Shown: positions 14,201-26,100 of the stretch, one piece after another | How positions within the stretch are numbered: position 1 is the first letter of the stretch | Layout: every line of letters begins with the position of its first letter | NCBI GenBank assembly: GCA_003993805.1 | Contig: RSEF01000001.1 | Location: 63,112,550-63,176,549 of the forward strand | DNA: 64,000 nucleotides | From: Himantopus leucocephalus | Lineage: Eukaryota > Chordata > Aves > Charadriiformes > Recurvirostridae | Direction: 5' to 3' | Made by a program: the position numbers and the translations under genes | Notes under the pieces: model-generated | What the model saw: only the letters and a program-made list of their open reading frames with translations | Databases searched by the model: none | What the model was told of the DNA's origin: nothing

Positions 14201-14644
14201 AGCTGAAGTAATGATGCTAAGTCTTGCAATAGTTTGCTGTACGGGCAGAATTACATGAATCAGCACCACCCACAACACCCTAAATACTACCCCTTACTGT
14301 GAAGAGGGATGTGGTTATGGACATCAAGAGATATAATTAGTCATATCACAAACCCCAATAAAAGGGAAACTGTTTGCAGCTACAAAGAGGACAATGACCC
14401 ACTATTGCCCTAGGTGCTGAATATTCCTCAGAAGAAATTCCACTCCAGTTTAAGAAATGGTCTGCTCCACGCTGAGCAGCCTAATAGTTTGGAAGCTACG
14501 ATAACAACAAGCTTTTTAGAATCATTGAAGAAGCTTGAATCCAAATTAAATGAACAGATCGTAGCAGTTACATGGAGGCTTGTAGGCAGGCAGGAGGAGG
14601 AAGAGACATTACCTCTTTTCTCGCAGCTGTCGGGGAAGAGACAT
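5295..14644 (-). CDS. NCF4: NCF4, neutrophil cytosolic factor 4 (p40phox), complete, 10 coding exons
   Basis: p40phox is a cytosolic subunit of the phagocyte NADPH oxidase. It binds p67phox through its PB1 domain and phagosomal PI3P through its PX domain, promoting superoxide production. Coding exons in order on the minus strand: 14644-14613, 12863-12779, 11566-11413, 11113-11043, 10218-10091, 9090-9033, 7444-7346, 6608-6478, 6384-6319, 5523-5295. All introns are GT-AG and phases agree, giving 350 residues against 339 in human. PX domain about 18-140, with FRRYRQF (Arg57/Arg58) and a second PI3P-contact Arg at 105, the same numbering as human. SH3 about 172-228, with ALFDF, DWLEG and GIFP. 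PB1 about 236-330, with the acidic YRDLDGDL motif. The start [10 protein letters not shown] sits in a 32-nt exon like the mammalian first exon. After VYNT the protein runs about 13 residues past the mammalian end (see findings). Introns hold no other recognised gene. Confidence 0.95.
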
Positions 14645-14681
14645 GGTTTTCAGCTTCTTAAATCCAGATGGCTAAACTCTA

Positions 14682-14687
14682 TTCCTC
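14682..14687 (-). promoter_or_regulatory. PU.1-like GAGGAA site near the NCF4 start
   Basis: TTCCTC on the plus strand reads GAGGAA on the minus strand, about 40 bases upstream of the ATG. The human NCF4 promoter is reported to depend on the myeloid factor PU.1. Here the motif is seen and its use is inferred. It may lie in the 5' untranslated region. Confidence 0.3.
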
Positions 14688-14842
14688 CACTTCTTGGGCA
14701 GTTCCTGGCTGAAGACGATGAACACAGTCAAAGCAATTCTCCCTGCGTCAATCAAGACTCCTTTGTAAGGCCTCAAGGATCTTTTATTTTAATGTTTCAG
14801 TGTCAGACGATTTCTTCTCTACCTCCCCACCCCCATGAGATT

Positions 14843-14850
14843 GAGGAAGT
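14843..14850 (+). promoter_or_regulatory. PU.1/ETS-like GAGGAAGT site upstream of NCF4
   Basis: GAGGAAGT, a strong match to the PU.1 core context, lies about 200 bases upstream of the NCF4 start codon in opposite orientation. ETS sites work in either orientation. Role inferred. Confidence 0.3.
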
Positions 14851-14859
14851 ACTAGACAA

Positions 14860-15923
14860 AAAAACAGTCACAAAGAAAGTCTGGTTTGTGATGTCTGTCA
14901 TGTATCGAAACTGCCACAGTTGAGAAACCAAAAGTCCAACATAAAGCAGAAACTATGAGCCACTTATTCCATTGTCCACCTCTTCATGAAAAAATTTGCC
15001 TCTGTGGAAAGCCACTGTGAGTGGGCTCAACAAAATCTGGTTTGACCCAGTTAAAAAGTCCCCAAATACACCTCTACACTAGTGTTTGTAAACTAGGATG
15101 AATACTTCTGATCCCTTCTTGAGGCTCTGTGATTCCCGAGAAACCTCCTTTCCATGGACCAAGAGCCAGGAGGTGGAGCTAAAGAATAAATTTTCAAGTG
15201 GGAGCAGAAAGTATGGTCAGGAAATTCAACCTTGTCAAACATATGGGTACCAGGGTATCAGGCACAGGAGATTTGAAAGATGGATCAATGAAAGTAAGAT
15301 ATGAGTCCTTGAAAGAGTAGAGGTCTTTTCAGCTTCTTGTGTTCAAAATAATCCCCATTTGCCACCTACAAAGGGTAATGTCTCAGCCAAAGAGAATCCT
15401 GACTATCCTGCCTTGTACGCAAAGGGTAGTGATGTAGCATTTGTATAACGTCAGTTGACAATCTTTCAAGAAGAAAATAAAAGGAAGAAAGTGACAAGGA
15501 AACCACCATTTCCTAACACTGCAGATAAATTGCAGCATAGCTTATCTTAGTCAAAAGCTGTCATGTACAGTATCTTTGCCTCCCCATTTCAGCCTTTGAC
15601 TCTCTTCTATTTTCATGTCCAATACATATTTGGTTCCTTCTCCTCCTTCCACCGTAAAGCACAAAAAGTCTCATCCGAACGGAGCAAAAGTCAACCAGCA
15701 TCCTTCAAAATAAAACTCTATTTACAACTGTAATCATCAGCCTTGAGAGTAAACTGCATTTCACTGCATTTTAATGAAGTAAATTCTTCACCCATCTCTC
15801 CTGTGCATAACTGAAGGCATCATCATAGAATTTGAGAGGGGATATCATGTTTCTTGATCAGAAGAGACCAGGAGAAGCTACAAAATTCTGAACTGTGTTT
15901 TCTGAGTGATCTGCTATGCTGTG
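14860..15923. other. Interval upstream of NCF4
   Basis: About 1.06 kb between the NCF4 promoter area and the end of the candidate minus-strand gene. No exon, RNA gene or repeat family recognised. Confidence 0.4.
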
Positions 15924-16087
15924 TTACCCACACAGACTTCGCAGAGTACTTTTAAGTGGTGACGTTGGATATAAGTATTTCCCCAGTCCTTCACACTCTG
16001 CTGTGTATTCCATTTTCTCGATGAGGCCTGCTAAATCAGCAGTCCTCATGTAACCTGAAGTCAAACTCATTATTCTCTTCCCTTTGC
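15924..16087 (-). CDS. Candidate terminal exon (I) of the unrecognised gene
   Basis: Acceptor with a pyrimidine tract (TTGTCTCTCTCACTCAAG) at 16088, then 53 open codons and TAA. The segment includes [21 protein letters not shown] and ends [11 protein letters not shown]. It starts with two bases of a split codon, matching exon W, which ends with one base. An alternative acceptor at 16055 (TTCAG) keeps the same frame but has a poor tract. No poly(A) signal was pinned down. Confidence 0.4.
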
Positions 16088-19000
16088 CTTGAGTGAGAGA
16101 GACAATAATCAAGTTTTATAACTGCAATCCTCTTGTTTTCTCCTGACATTCAGAATGAAATAGGAACAGATCACCTTGACCAGAAATCTTAATCACAAGA
16201 TCAATATACTGAAGTCATGAAAATTCAGAGGGGCCTTCCCAACACATGCAAAAAAGATTGTGGAAAGCACAAGAACTGCACAAACTTTAATAGAAGTGAA
16301 AGAGGAAGGCTGGGGGAGTGCTTTAAAGGCAACTGTTTATATTTGATGAATATCATAGTTTTGACAAGAAAATCATAAAAAGGATACACTAATCTTTTCA
16401 AATCTCTCAGAAGATAATCTAGATACAACGCAGGTACATCTTTTAAGAGGCAAGGACATGACACAATGCAAAAATACTTGCTCATTGTTTACCTGGAGAG
16501 ATGGCTTTTCAAGAACAAGTCGACAGACAACCTCACAGACAAATTGTGTACGCAGCTGCTTTGCCATAAGCTGAGTAAAATAAATTGAGAGCAGCTCCTC
16601 AATTCCACTACGTCCTACTAGAGATTATAGCCAGTAATAATACTACAGAGTAATGCTAAACCTGCTAAGAAAGTTTCTGATTCTGCAATATTTTCTTGTT
16701 CTGAGTGAAACCAAAACCAAGACCTTCTTTTCTGATGAAAAGGCAGATTCCTACCTCAGAAGAGTGGGTAGCTGATTAGTTAGAAGGCTCATCTAAGCTG
16801 TGAGAGACTAAGATTTGAAACATTGTTTTGCCATGTTCTTCTGTGTCAAATCCGTGCCTCAACTACCAGGTGTTTTCCTTCAATTTCTACTATTGTGCCA
16901 CTAAAGCAGAAATAGCAATTTCTGCTATTTGGGCTGAGGAAATGGGCAGGGTCTAGTCAAACCCACGTTCTCTCTCTGCTCAAATAATTACTTTGTTATT
17001 GATGAATGAAATAAATGTCCATTACAAAATTGATACCATAATGACAGTACCCATGTCTAGAGATAAGTCTGCACTAGCAAAGTATCCAATTTCATCACGG
17101 TCAGCTGACAGTTTTTAGAAAACCCACCCGTACACCATGGGCAGCACAGTCATTATGGCACTATGCACCAACCTTTATCCACGTGCAAGAGAAAGCAGGC
17201 ATCCAGGTGCAAGAAATACTAACAGACTAATTAATTAAAAGAGACCACTAAGAAAACCCTCAGATGACTGAATCATGACCATATGCTGACACTATTACAC
17301 ACCTTTTTGCAGCTCAGCACCTACTATATTATTTTGGCTGTGTATGCCTGTGAGCTGTGAAATTGTGGCCTTCTGTCTAAGGCGCGTGTTGCTAGAAAAT
17401 ACTTGTACAATGATACATAGCACCTTGGAAATCCAACAGTATCAGCTATCACCAAACAGCCAGAGCAAGTATGGAATTTTAATGGAAAATGAGAATGAAG
17501 TCCCTGGAGGTGTTCAAGGCCAGGTTGGATGGGGCTTTGAGTAACCTGGCCTAGCGGAAGGTGTCCCTGCCCATGGCAGGGGTGGTCGGAACTAAATGAT
17601 CTTTAAGGTCTCTTCCACCCCAAACCATTCTATGATTCTATGGTTCTATGAAATCACTAAAGATACACAAACAACTAATACAAGGTAAATCAAAGGAACA
17701 TAGCAAAAATACTCAGCTGAATCAATACTGATGACAGCACTACTTACCACATCTACTAGAGCAGCAGCTACTTTATCATTTTGGCTGTGCATGTCTTTAT
17801 GCTCCAGAATAATGCTTCTCTCTGATGCATCTGATGTTAGAAAAGCACTGCATAGTTATGTTCAATCACCAGCCATTGAATAAATTTGTTAAGTGACAGA
17901 ATAAAGTGAACAAGAATAATATTCTTAAAAGATGTCTGGTCTCATCACAGATTAATCTGTAAAGGAAATAACATTTTAACAACCACTGCAAGGAAGCTGA
18001 ACATCAAATAGAAACACATAGAGCAGAGTTGGCTCGCAAGATACTTTCATTCAACCTATTGTTTTCAAAGGGTATGTGGAATATTTGTTTCTGTAGCATA
18101 CACATTAGCAGAGTGTCTTTTCTTCTGTGGTTGTTTAAGGCTGAGCTGCAACTGATAACACTGATTTGGAAAAAGTGATTTGGGGATATATTCCATTTTC
18201 CATTCATATTATGTACTTGTACAGATTTTGCTTTTATGGTTACCATCAGCTTTATAGAATGCTTTAACACACCTTTACAGTATTTATTTTCAAATACAGC
18301 CATGTTTAAACTCCTTATCATTATTATAACAGCTCATGAATAATCACAGAACCACAGAATCATAGAATGGTTTAGGTTGGAAGGGACCTTAAAGATCATC
18401 TAGCTCCAATCCCCCTACCATGGGCAGGAACACCTTCCACTAGACCAAGTTGCTCAAAGCCCCATCTAGCCTGATCTTGAACACTTCCAGGGATGGGGCA
18501 ACTACAACTTCTCTAGGCAACCTATTGCAGTGCCTCACCACTCTCAGAGTGAAAGATTTCTTCCTGATATCTCATCTAAATCTACCCTTCTCCAGTTTGA
18601 AGCCATTACCCCTTGTCCTACCACTACATGCCCTTGTAAAAAGCCTCTCTCCAGCTTTCTGGCAGGCCCCCTTCAGATACTGGAAGGCTGCTATAAGGTC
18701 TACCTGGAGCCTTCTCTTTTCCAGGCTGAACAACCCCAGTTCTCTCAGCCTGTCCTCATAGGAGAGGTTCTCCACCCTTCTGATCATCTTCGTGGCCCTC
18801 CTCTGGACCTGCTCTAACAGGTCCATGTCCTTCTTGTGCTGAGGACTCCAAAGCTGGATGCAGTATTCCAGGTAGGGTCTCACCAGAGCAGAGTAGAGGG
18901 CTAGAATCACCTACCTTGACCTGCTGGCCACGCTTCTTTTGATGCAGGCCAGGATGCGGTTGGCTTTCTGGGCTGTGAGTGCACATTGCCAGCTCATGTT

Positions 19001-22000
19001 GAGCTTCTCATCCACCAACACCCCCAAGTTCTCTTCAGGGTTGCTCTCAATCCATTCTCTGCCCAGCCTGTATTGGTGCTTGGGATTGCTATGACCCAGG
19101 TACAGGACCTTGCATTTGGCCTGGTTGAACCTCACGAGGTTTGCACGAGCCCACCTCTCCAGCCTGTCCAGGTCCCTCTGGATGGCATCCCTTCCCTCCA
19201 GTGTGTCAACTGCATCACGCAGCTTGGAGTTGTAATGGATTACAGCTCTGCAAAATTTTTGTACAAAAGTTACATAAGATAAGCTACTCATGTCTGCCCT
19301 GTAATCTTCAGTGCTCTTTTGCAGGCAGTGCTACAAAATCCTTAGAAGGCATTTGGTCCAATGGCAAGTAACAAGACACTCTTTCTTTGGTATATGCTTT
19401 CAGGACAGCTGAAAACAAACCCATGCAAAAAAATAAAAAGTTCTTGAAGTTGTCCTGTTTTTCTGAACTTCTCAAAAAAAAAATCCAAAGAGGAGATAAG
19501 TTGAGCTGATTGGTTTTATGCTCTTCACTAGATAATGGCTCAATCCATATTGGCTGAGTGCGTGGATACTCTCCCTGTCACATATTGTGTTGGTAGGAAA
19601 AAGGCACAGAAGTATAGATAAATAGAACTTTGAAAATTTGCTTTGATTTAAATCTGGACACAGTTTCCGTGACTGCTTGTTCAGGGTGAAAAGTAACTAG
19701 TGGGCATTTGCAGAAAAGGACTATGATCATGCCCTGCTGATATAAACACAACTAAACTATCCATCATAAACTAAAGAAATTTAAAGGTCAGCATCTTCCC
19801 ACTGTTTCTGACAGTGGAATTTGATGGTGTCATTTCTGTAATAAATTGCTACTGAACATGAAAGGGCTTTACAGAACCAAACAGTAAAGAAACAGCAGCC
19901 TTTTTTTTAATGACATTTTTCTTGTAACATCAAACTAAATCCCATAACTGAATCTTGGCTTTTGCACTTCAGTTGCTTGAGCAAAACAAGGAAGAAGTAT
20001 TGCAGGAAAAAGTACCCCAGAAAGTGAGGTTTTTCTTTAGTCACTATCCGCTGTTCTGGAAATAGGCATTCAACAGTATCATTCTGGGTTTTGTTAGTTC
20101 ATGATGCCATAGCCAGGTCTTGCCAGCTTTTCTTATGCAGAGCAGTATCACAAGCAGTATTATGATCTCCCTCTCTGTGGAAAACAATTCTTCCTTTACA
20201 ATAAATGTGCTTTCTTTAAAAATCTTTTAAAATGATACAGGATTCCTCTCTGATATAGTAGGATCACTTAAGATTGGAAGAGTTAGAGGAAGTCTTACCA
20301 GAACTGTAGTAACCTCTCCTTGATGAGCAATGAGACTTTTCCTTCTTGCAGAGCTCAGATGGATATTGGTGCCCAAGACCAGGCTAAGTGAGAAAAACGG
20401 AAGCTCAGCAAGAGCAACAGAACATTTCTTCATCCAGATAGCATATCAATTCCAGAATAAAAAAGGCAAATAGGGAAGAAATACGGCAGAGCTTGCCACT
20501 GCTACTGTGTATGACAGATGTGGGCTGGAAGTGGACCTGTATGTTCCAGTCAACTACCAATGTCAAAATCTAGTAATTGGCCGTTCTGGACAAAGAAGCA
20601 GAATAGCTCCATCCAAGAGCTCCTGAGAGAGCTATGCCTACAACCATTCCTCCAGAAGCTTAAAACCTAGTTTTTGGTCACTGCATAGCAGCAGTGACCC
20701 TTTGTGGCAGGAAAGTCTCTGTGTTTTAGTCTCCTAATCATCTTGAGAATCAAAAATCTGTCAGTTATTGCTACTCAAGACAAAGAAAATCATGCTTCAT
20801 CCATTTCACTAGTTCAAAAGACCTGTCAAAATTATAAAAAAAAAAAAAAAAAATCACTGAACTTTCCCAAATCTCAAAATAGGGCTGTGATTTTCTAAAT
20901 TATGTGCAGTGCTACATTCAATCCATCCTACACTGTTCCTAATAGTTTAATTTCCCCATCCATTTGATGAAATCCTGTGACCAAATTCCTTTTACTTAAT
21001 TTAGAAACTTTAGATAAGTGCCTTTAGTTAAGTGGAAGTTCTCTGAACAGACAGTGAAAAGAGACAGGCACCACTGGCCAGTAAATCAGACCTCAAATGG
21101 GCCAACTCCCCCTCTGAAGGTTTTATCTGTCTCCTTGGAATATACATGAATTATAAAGTAACTATATTCCCAGTTTTGTCACCTCAGGTTCATAAAGTTA
21201 AGGAAATAAATCTGTGCCTTACTGTGGACCTAGTTATTACTGGTATAAAGGTACCTTCCCATTTGGGACTGAGCTATATTTGGATATGCACTTTTACACT
21301 GGTCTAATTGTCTTTACCCTAGGGGAGTTGTACTACTTAAGCTACACTGATATAGTCAAAGAAGCACAATTTTCTGGTGCAGACAGATCCAGTCTGCTTA
21401 TTATAGAGAGTTTATGGCTCATTTTCTAATGGTTCGTAAATTGGGACAATATTCCCTAATAAAATTGGGGGGCAAGGGGAGTAGAGATTAGGACAGGCAG
21501 GCAAGTGGCAAATACAGAGGCAATAAGTATCAAGATCCTCTAATTTTCAAGGTTCTGTTCTGTCAGTATTCCTCACAGGCATATACTTAGAGCCTGTCTC
21601 ACCTGCTGCCTCACCTACTGGTCTTATATTACTTCAGCCTTTATTCCTTGAAAGATGAACTTGTAGAATGCGTCCATCAATTACCATACCAATAAGAAAA
21701 CTGATCCCAAGCCAGGTGCCAGTCTGTCCAGAAGAAGGCTGCCTTGTTATGTGAAGCTGGGTCTAAATAAGAGACTTCTCAATTAACTGCATTCAGTTCA
21801 GCCACTGGCTTGCTACGTGATTCCTTATGTTTCAGCTTTGCCATCTGTAAAATGGGGCTGACAGTAATACCTTTCTCATGGGCGAGAGTGAGGAGGAAAA
21901 AGGCTCAATAGAAGTATAATTCCTTGGGAAAGTCAGGTGAAAAGTGAGAAACTACAACCATTAACCTTAACAACCCAAACCTTAGCACTCAAAATCACCT

Positions 22001-23103
22001 ACAGTGCAAACTGAAAACAATATAAAAATGTAGCTTTTTAAAAATGTGCCAGTAATGCTCTGATGCCAGGCCTTAGAACCGATTCCCAAACCCTCAGAAA
22101 AGAAGGTAGTTGCTAAACTATCACATATGTTAAACAGCAGTAGCCAATGGCCCTCCCCGACTATGGAAAAGAACAACGAAACAAAATGAAGAACAGCTTT
22201 CTGGCCCAGAGCGGTATCTGCCCTGGGAATACATCATCCTGCTTGTGGATTGCTTCAATAATCTGAGCCAAACCAAGGTAATGGGGAACTCTGAAGTTGT
22301 GATTTCGAGAAATGAGTATATGGTGACGGTATCAGCTTAGGAAATTCCCTGTCTTCACGTACTCCTGCTTTTTCCTGCCCCATAGCAAGGCACGTCTGAG
22401 GCTGTGCTGCAAAATACATCAGCTAACTGATCCAGCTGTAAAAATCTTTTTTTAAGCCAGGGATCAATTTCCCAGCCCAGCTCACAGCACAGACATCAAT
22501 ACGGAGAACGAATGGGGAGGAATACATTAAACCAGCATTGCTGCCTGATAACTTTGTCTTACGAAAGCACTCTGACAACACAGTGAATGTATTTGTGTAC
22601 ATGTACATCCCCAAACAATTCAGGCAAGTGTACATTTATGTCTTTTGGCAATCCATCTCCGCATACAGATGCTAACGCAGCTTCTCTCACAAATATGCTT
22701 CAGGGCAATCTAACACTGCCACGGCAAGGATTTTACCGCTTTTATAATGTAAGGAAGGAGCCAAAACACACCCTCAAAGCGTGACCTTTTCTGTAATAGT
22801 TTTTCTGAATGAGATAGCTGCTACTGAGATAGTATCTAAAGAATCCAGTCCTTGAATAGCTGCTTCTCTCTGCTTTAGTGCCTTTGCCCTGTTTGCCAGC
22901 ACTTTGTTTAGTTTCCCAGATTTCACTACAAACAAACTTGTATAAGCTGTTGCGGAGTTTTAATTAGTGCCACTACAGTGGGTTTCTCACCGGAAATCAG
23001 ACCACAGGAGGGTGGAAAGGAGAGCAGAAAACTGTACGTCAATAGGCCTCTTCATGAGTTAAAAGTAATTTCCGTGTGAAAAGACAAAAAGTAAGAAATC
23101 TTN

Positions 23104-23151
<48 letters not shown>

Positions 23152-26100
23152 GGGGGGGGGGGATGATCAAACACCCCTGTTAATAAAACATACCATAAAA
23201 TCTATTTTCGACCCAAATAATCTTTGCTCCAAGCCAGCTGGTTATGACGCTCTCAGATATGTCTGCTGCAAAACAGTAAAAGGTAGAGGGGGATTGATGT
23301 CCCGTTCCAGTTCTTTCTGTTCCACCTCTCGCCTCTGACTTCTGCTGAATGTGACATTTTTCCCTGGCGCCTAATACACAGAGCTCTGCTGCTAATTTTA
23401 TGCACAGAGTTCTCATGCTGTGTAATTTGAGGCCAGAGACTCCTCCAACCTCCTGCCAGAGTATACACCCTTCAATGCTGCTTCTGCTGCAGAGAAATGG
23501 GGGAAGGGAGAAGGAAATGAGCCAAACAAGAAACAAGAAACAAGCTTCCAAGCTTGTCCAAGATGTTTGGCTGATTTTTGGCTCTCAGATCTACCAGGGA
23601 TCTGTCTCCAGCTCTCCCTGTCCTGTTTGTCAACAGACTGGTCCTGTGAATTTGCCAGCAATTACAGAGGCTCAGTCAACTTAAGGTGCTCACTTTTCTC
23701 CATTTTTTTCCCATATTAAATTCTGCATGGCTGCTCTAATACTAAATCAAGCTGTTGGCCACAAGGCTCTTTTAGTAATACCCTGAGACACAATAAGAAG
23801 TGATTTCTGCAATATTATAATCAACTACTTAAAAGAGAAACTGGTGCCTCTTTTCCCCCACCTTGGTTAACATCTCTGCATCTCACAGAGATAGGCTGCT
23901 CTGTAATATATTCCACTGAAATGAAAACTGACAAGTAACCTTCAAAACCTGGCCTGATCATACTCAAAAGAGGATTGAATTGGGTGTAACCCCATTAACT
24001 GACTAGAAAAGCCTTTGTGCCAGATACCCCTCTTTGCTTGCAGCTAACTGGACCAATTTTTGCTGAAGACTTTTAGTGGAATCATCACTTTCCACAGTAG
24101 AAAAAGTATTGAATTAGACCCATTTTTGATACTACTTACTTCTACCCTGGTGCTGATAAAGCCAGAAGGAGAACACCCCATGCCACTGCCTTCTCCCAAC
24201 TCCAACTTCTCATTCTCCTGACTGTATCAACCAATAGACAGTGAGGGAACTACAGGTTAAAAAGAAATAAAGAACTTTGATAACAGAATTATATCAATAA
24301 CTTATCCTACTGGAAACACTTTATACCAGAACAAAATAAACTGCACTGCGTAAAGACTTCTTTGGATGGTACAGCATCCTCCTCACTAATGCTTCTTCTC
24401 TTATAATTATGTTGACCAGCAGAATTAAGTACAGACCTGGTCTTAAAAATAACGGATCTCAGGCCTTGCTGTACAGCAAGTGCTTTTATAGCCCACAGAC
24501 CTGTCTGAGACTAAACAAAATCTTTCTTGAGAATTTGAGAAGAGCTGGGACTTTTACTGCTGTTCAGCTGCAACAGAACATCGTGAGCTTTGACATTCAG
24601 AGAACTTCCTTCGCAGTTCCTCTAGTCATGAAATATGTGCCTATGTAGAGAGAACAAGGGAGAAAAGACTGGGAAGAGGAACATAGTTCTTTATTGTGTA
24701 TCTGGGGTGTGGGATAAACAAAAGATTAGGCATAAAAGTCAGCTCATATACTGATCTGGCACAGCCATCAACACACTCAACTGGCGAAAAAGAAGAAAAT
24801 GAGAGGAAAAACAGGGACAATGCGCAGTCTACGAAAAGAGGAACACAAAAGGAAAAAAATAGGGATGCACAGAAACAATGAAATGTAAAGAAGGATTGGT
24901 AAGAATCCATCCCTCCTCTAACGACATGCATTGCATTTCCAAACTTGACCCACATGTGTCTGGCTATCTAATTTACGAGAGACGTGAAGCTGACCAGCCA
25001 GCAGGCTGGCCATAAATTATATCTCTTAGATAAGCCAAGCTGATTTACATTAGGAGAGAGGAAGGGAAAACTGATGAATAGGAATTTTGCCCTTGCCCTC
25101 CTGGGCACTGCCTGGGATATACTCTGTTGGCATCTAAAAACCTGCAGGTGTCCTGAGGTGGCAATATTCCTTGCCAAGACCTCACCATTATAAAAGCTGA
25201 TAGATCAGAGCCTTTTTTCCACTGCTAGATAGCATGGTTGCCTAGAATAACTATACTTTCAGATCCACGATACTTGCAATTGTGCTGACCAAGCTCTGCT
25301 CAATTCCTTGCTTTTCCCTCTTCTTTCCTATATCTTCATTGTTTATCTCCTTTATTTCTCTCTATATGTGCACTCTTTTTTTTTTCTGCATAAGCAAAAC
25401 AGTAGCCATTAGGGCAAGAGAAATTCTTTTTCTTCTCTACTAAATGCTTATAAGGCTGTATCTGGAATACTATCACTAGTTTTGGAGCCCCCAAAACAAG
25501 AGAAATGTTGACAACCTGGATAAAGTTCAACAGAGAACAAATAAGGCTGGAGACAAGAATCACAAGTTGCAACAAGGGAAAATCTCATTGAACATCAGAA
25601 AACATAATTCAATATGACACTGGAACAAGGGCGCAGAAAGGCTATGGGATGTCCATCTGGGGAGATTTGCAAATTTTGACTAGACAAGCTTGGCCTATCT
25701 TTTGTATTAGCCCAGCTTTGAGCAAAGCATTGCATAGATAACGTCCAATGGCCACTTCTAACTTTATTTATTCTATATTCAGATACCAGATTCTATCTTC
25801 AGCTAACCAAAGTCTCCACCGGAGTTACTGGTCACCTTATCCAAGACAATCTGATGGGCATAAATTAAAATCTCACGTGCATTTGGCAGCTGTGAACATT
25901 TCAGAAAATCTATGGTACAGTGCTATAAAATTAAATTTCCTGTATAAAAAGAGAAAAAAAAAAGGAATGGGAGGAAACAAAAGTCCTCCTAAAAACAAGA
26001 CTTCTAAAAACATTAGCTTTAATAGCTTCATAGCAAAACATATTGATGGATATTCTTAGATTGGATTGCCAGTAAGAAGCAATCAGCTGACCTCTGTGCC

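Noticed and set aside
18450..19371. Plus-strand ORFs with Ser/Pro/Leu-rich products
   Set aside because: Shadows of the minus-strand CR1 reverse-transcriptase sequence.
22423..22635. 70-codon minus-strand ORF as an exon
   Set aside because: No usable acceptor or donor and no phase fit with the neighbouring candidates.
23180..23551. Single 123-codon minus-strand ORF
   Set aside because: Only its last part (candidate exon E) has splice borders; the upstream part crosses the exon's pyrimidine tract and looks intronic.
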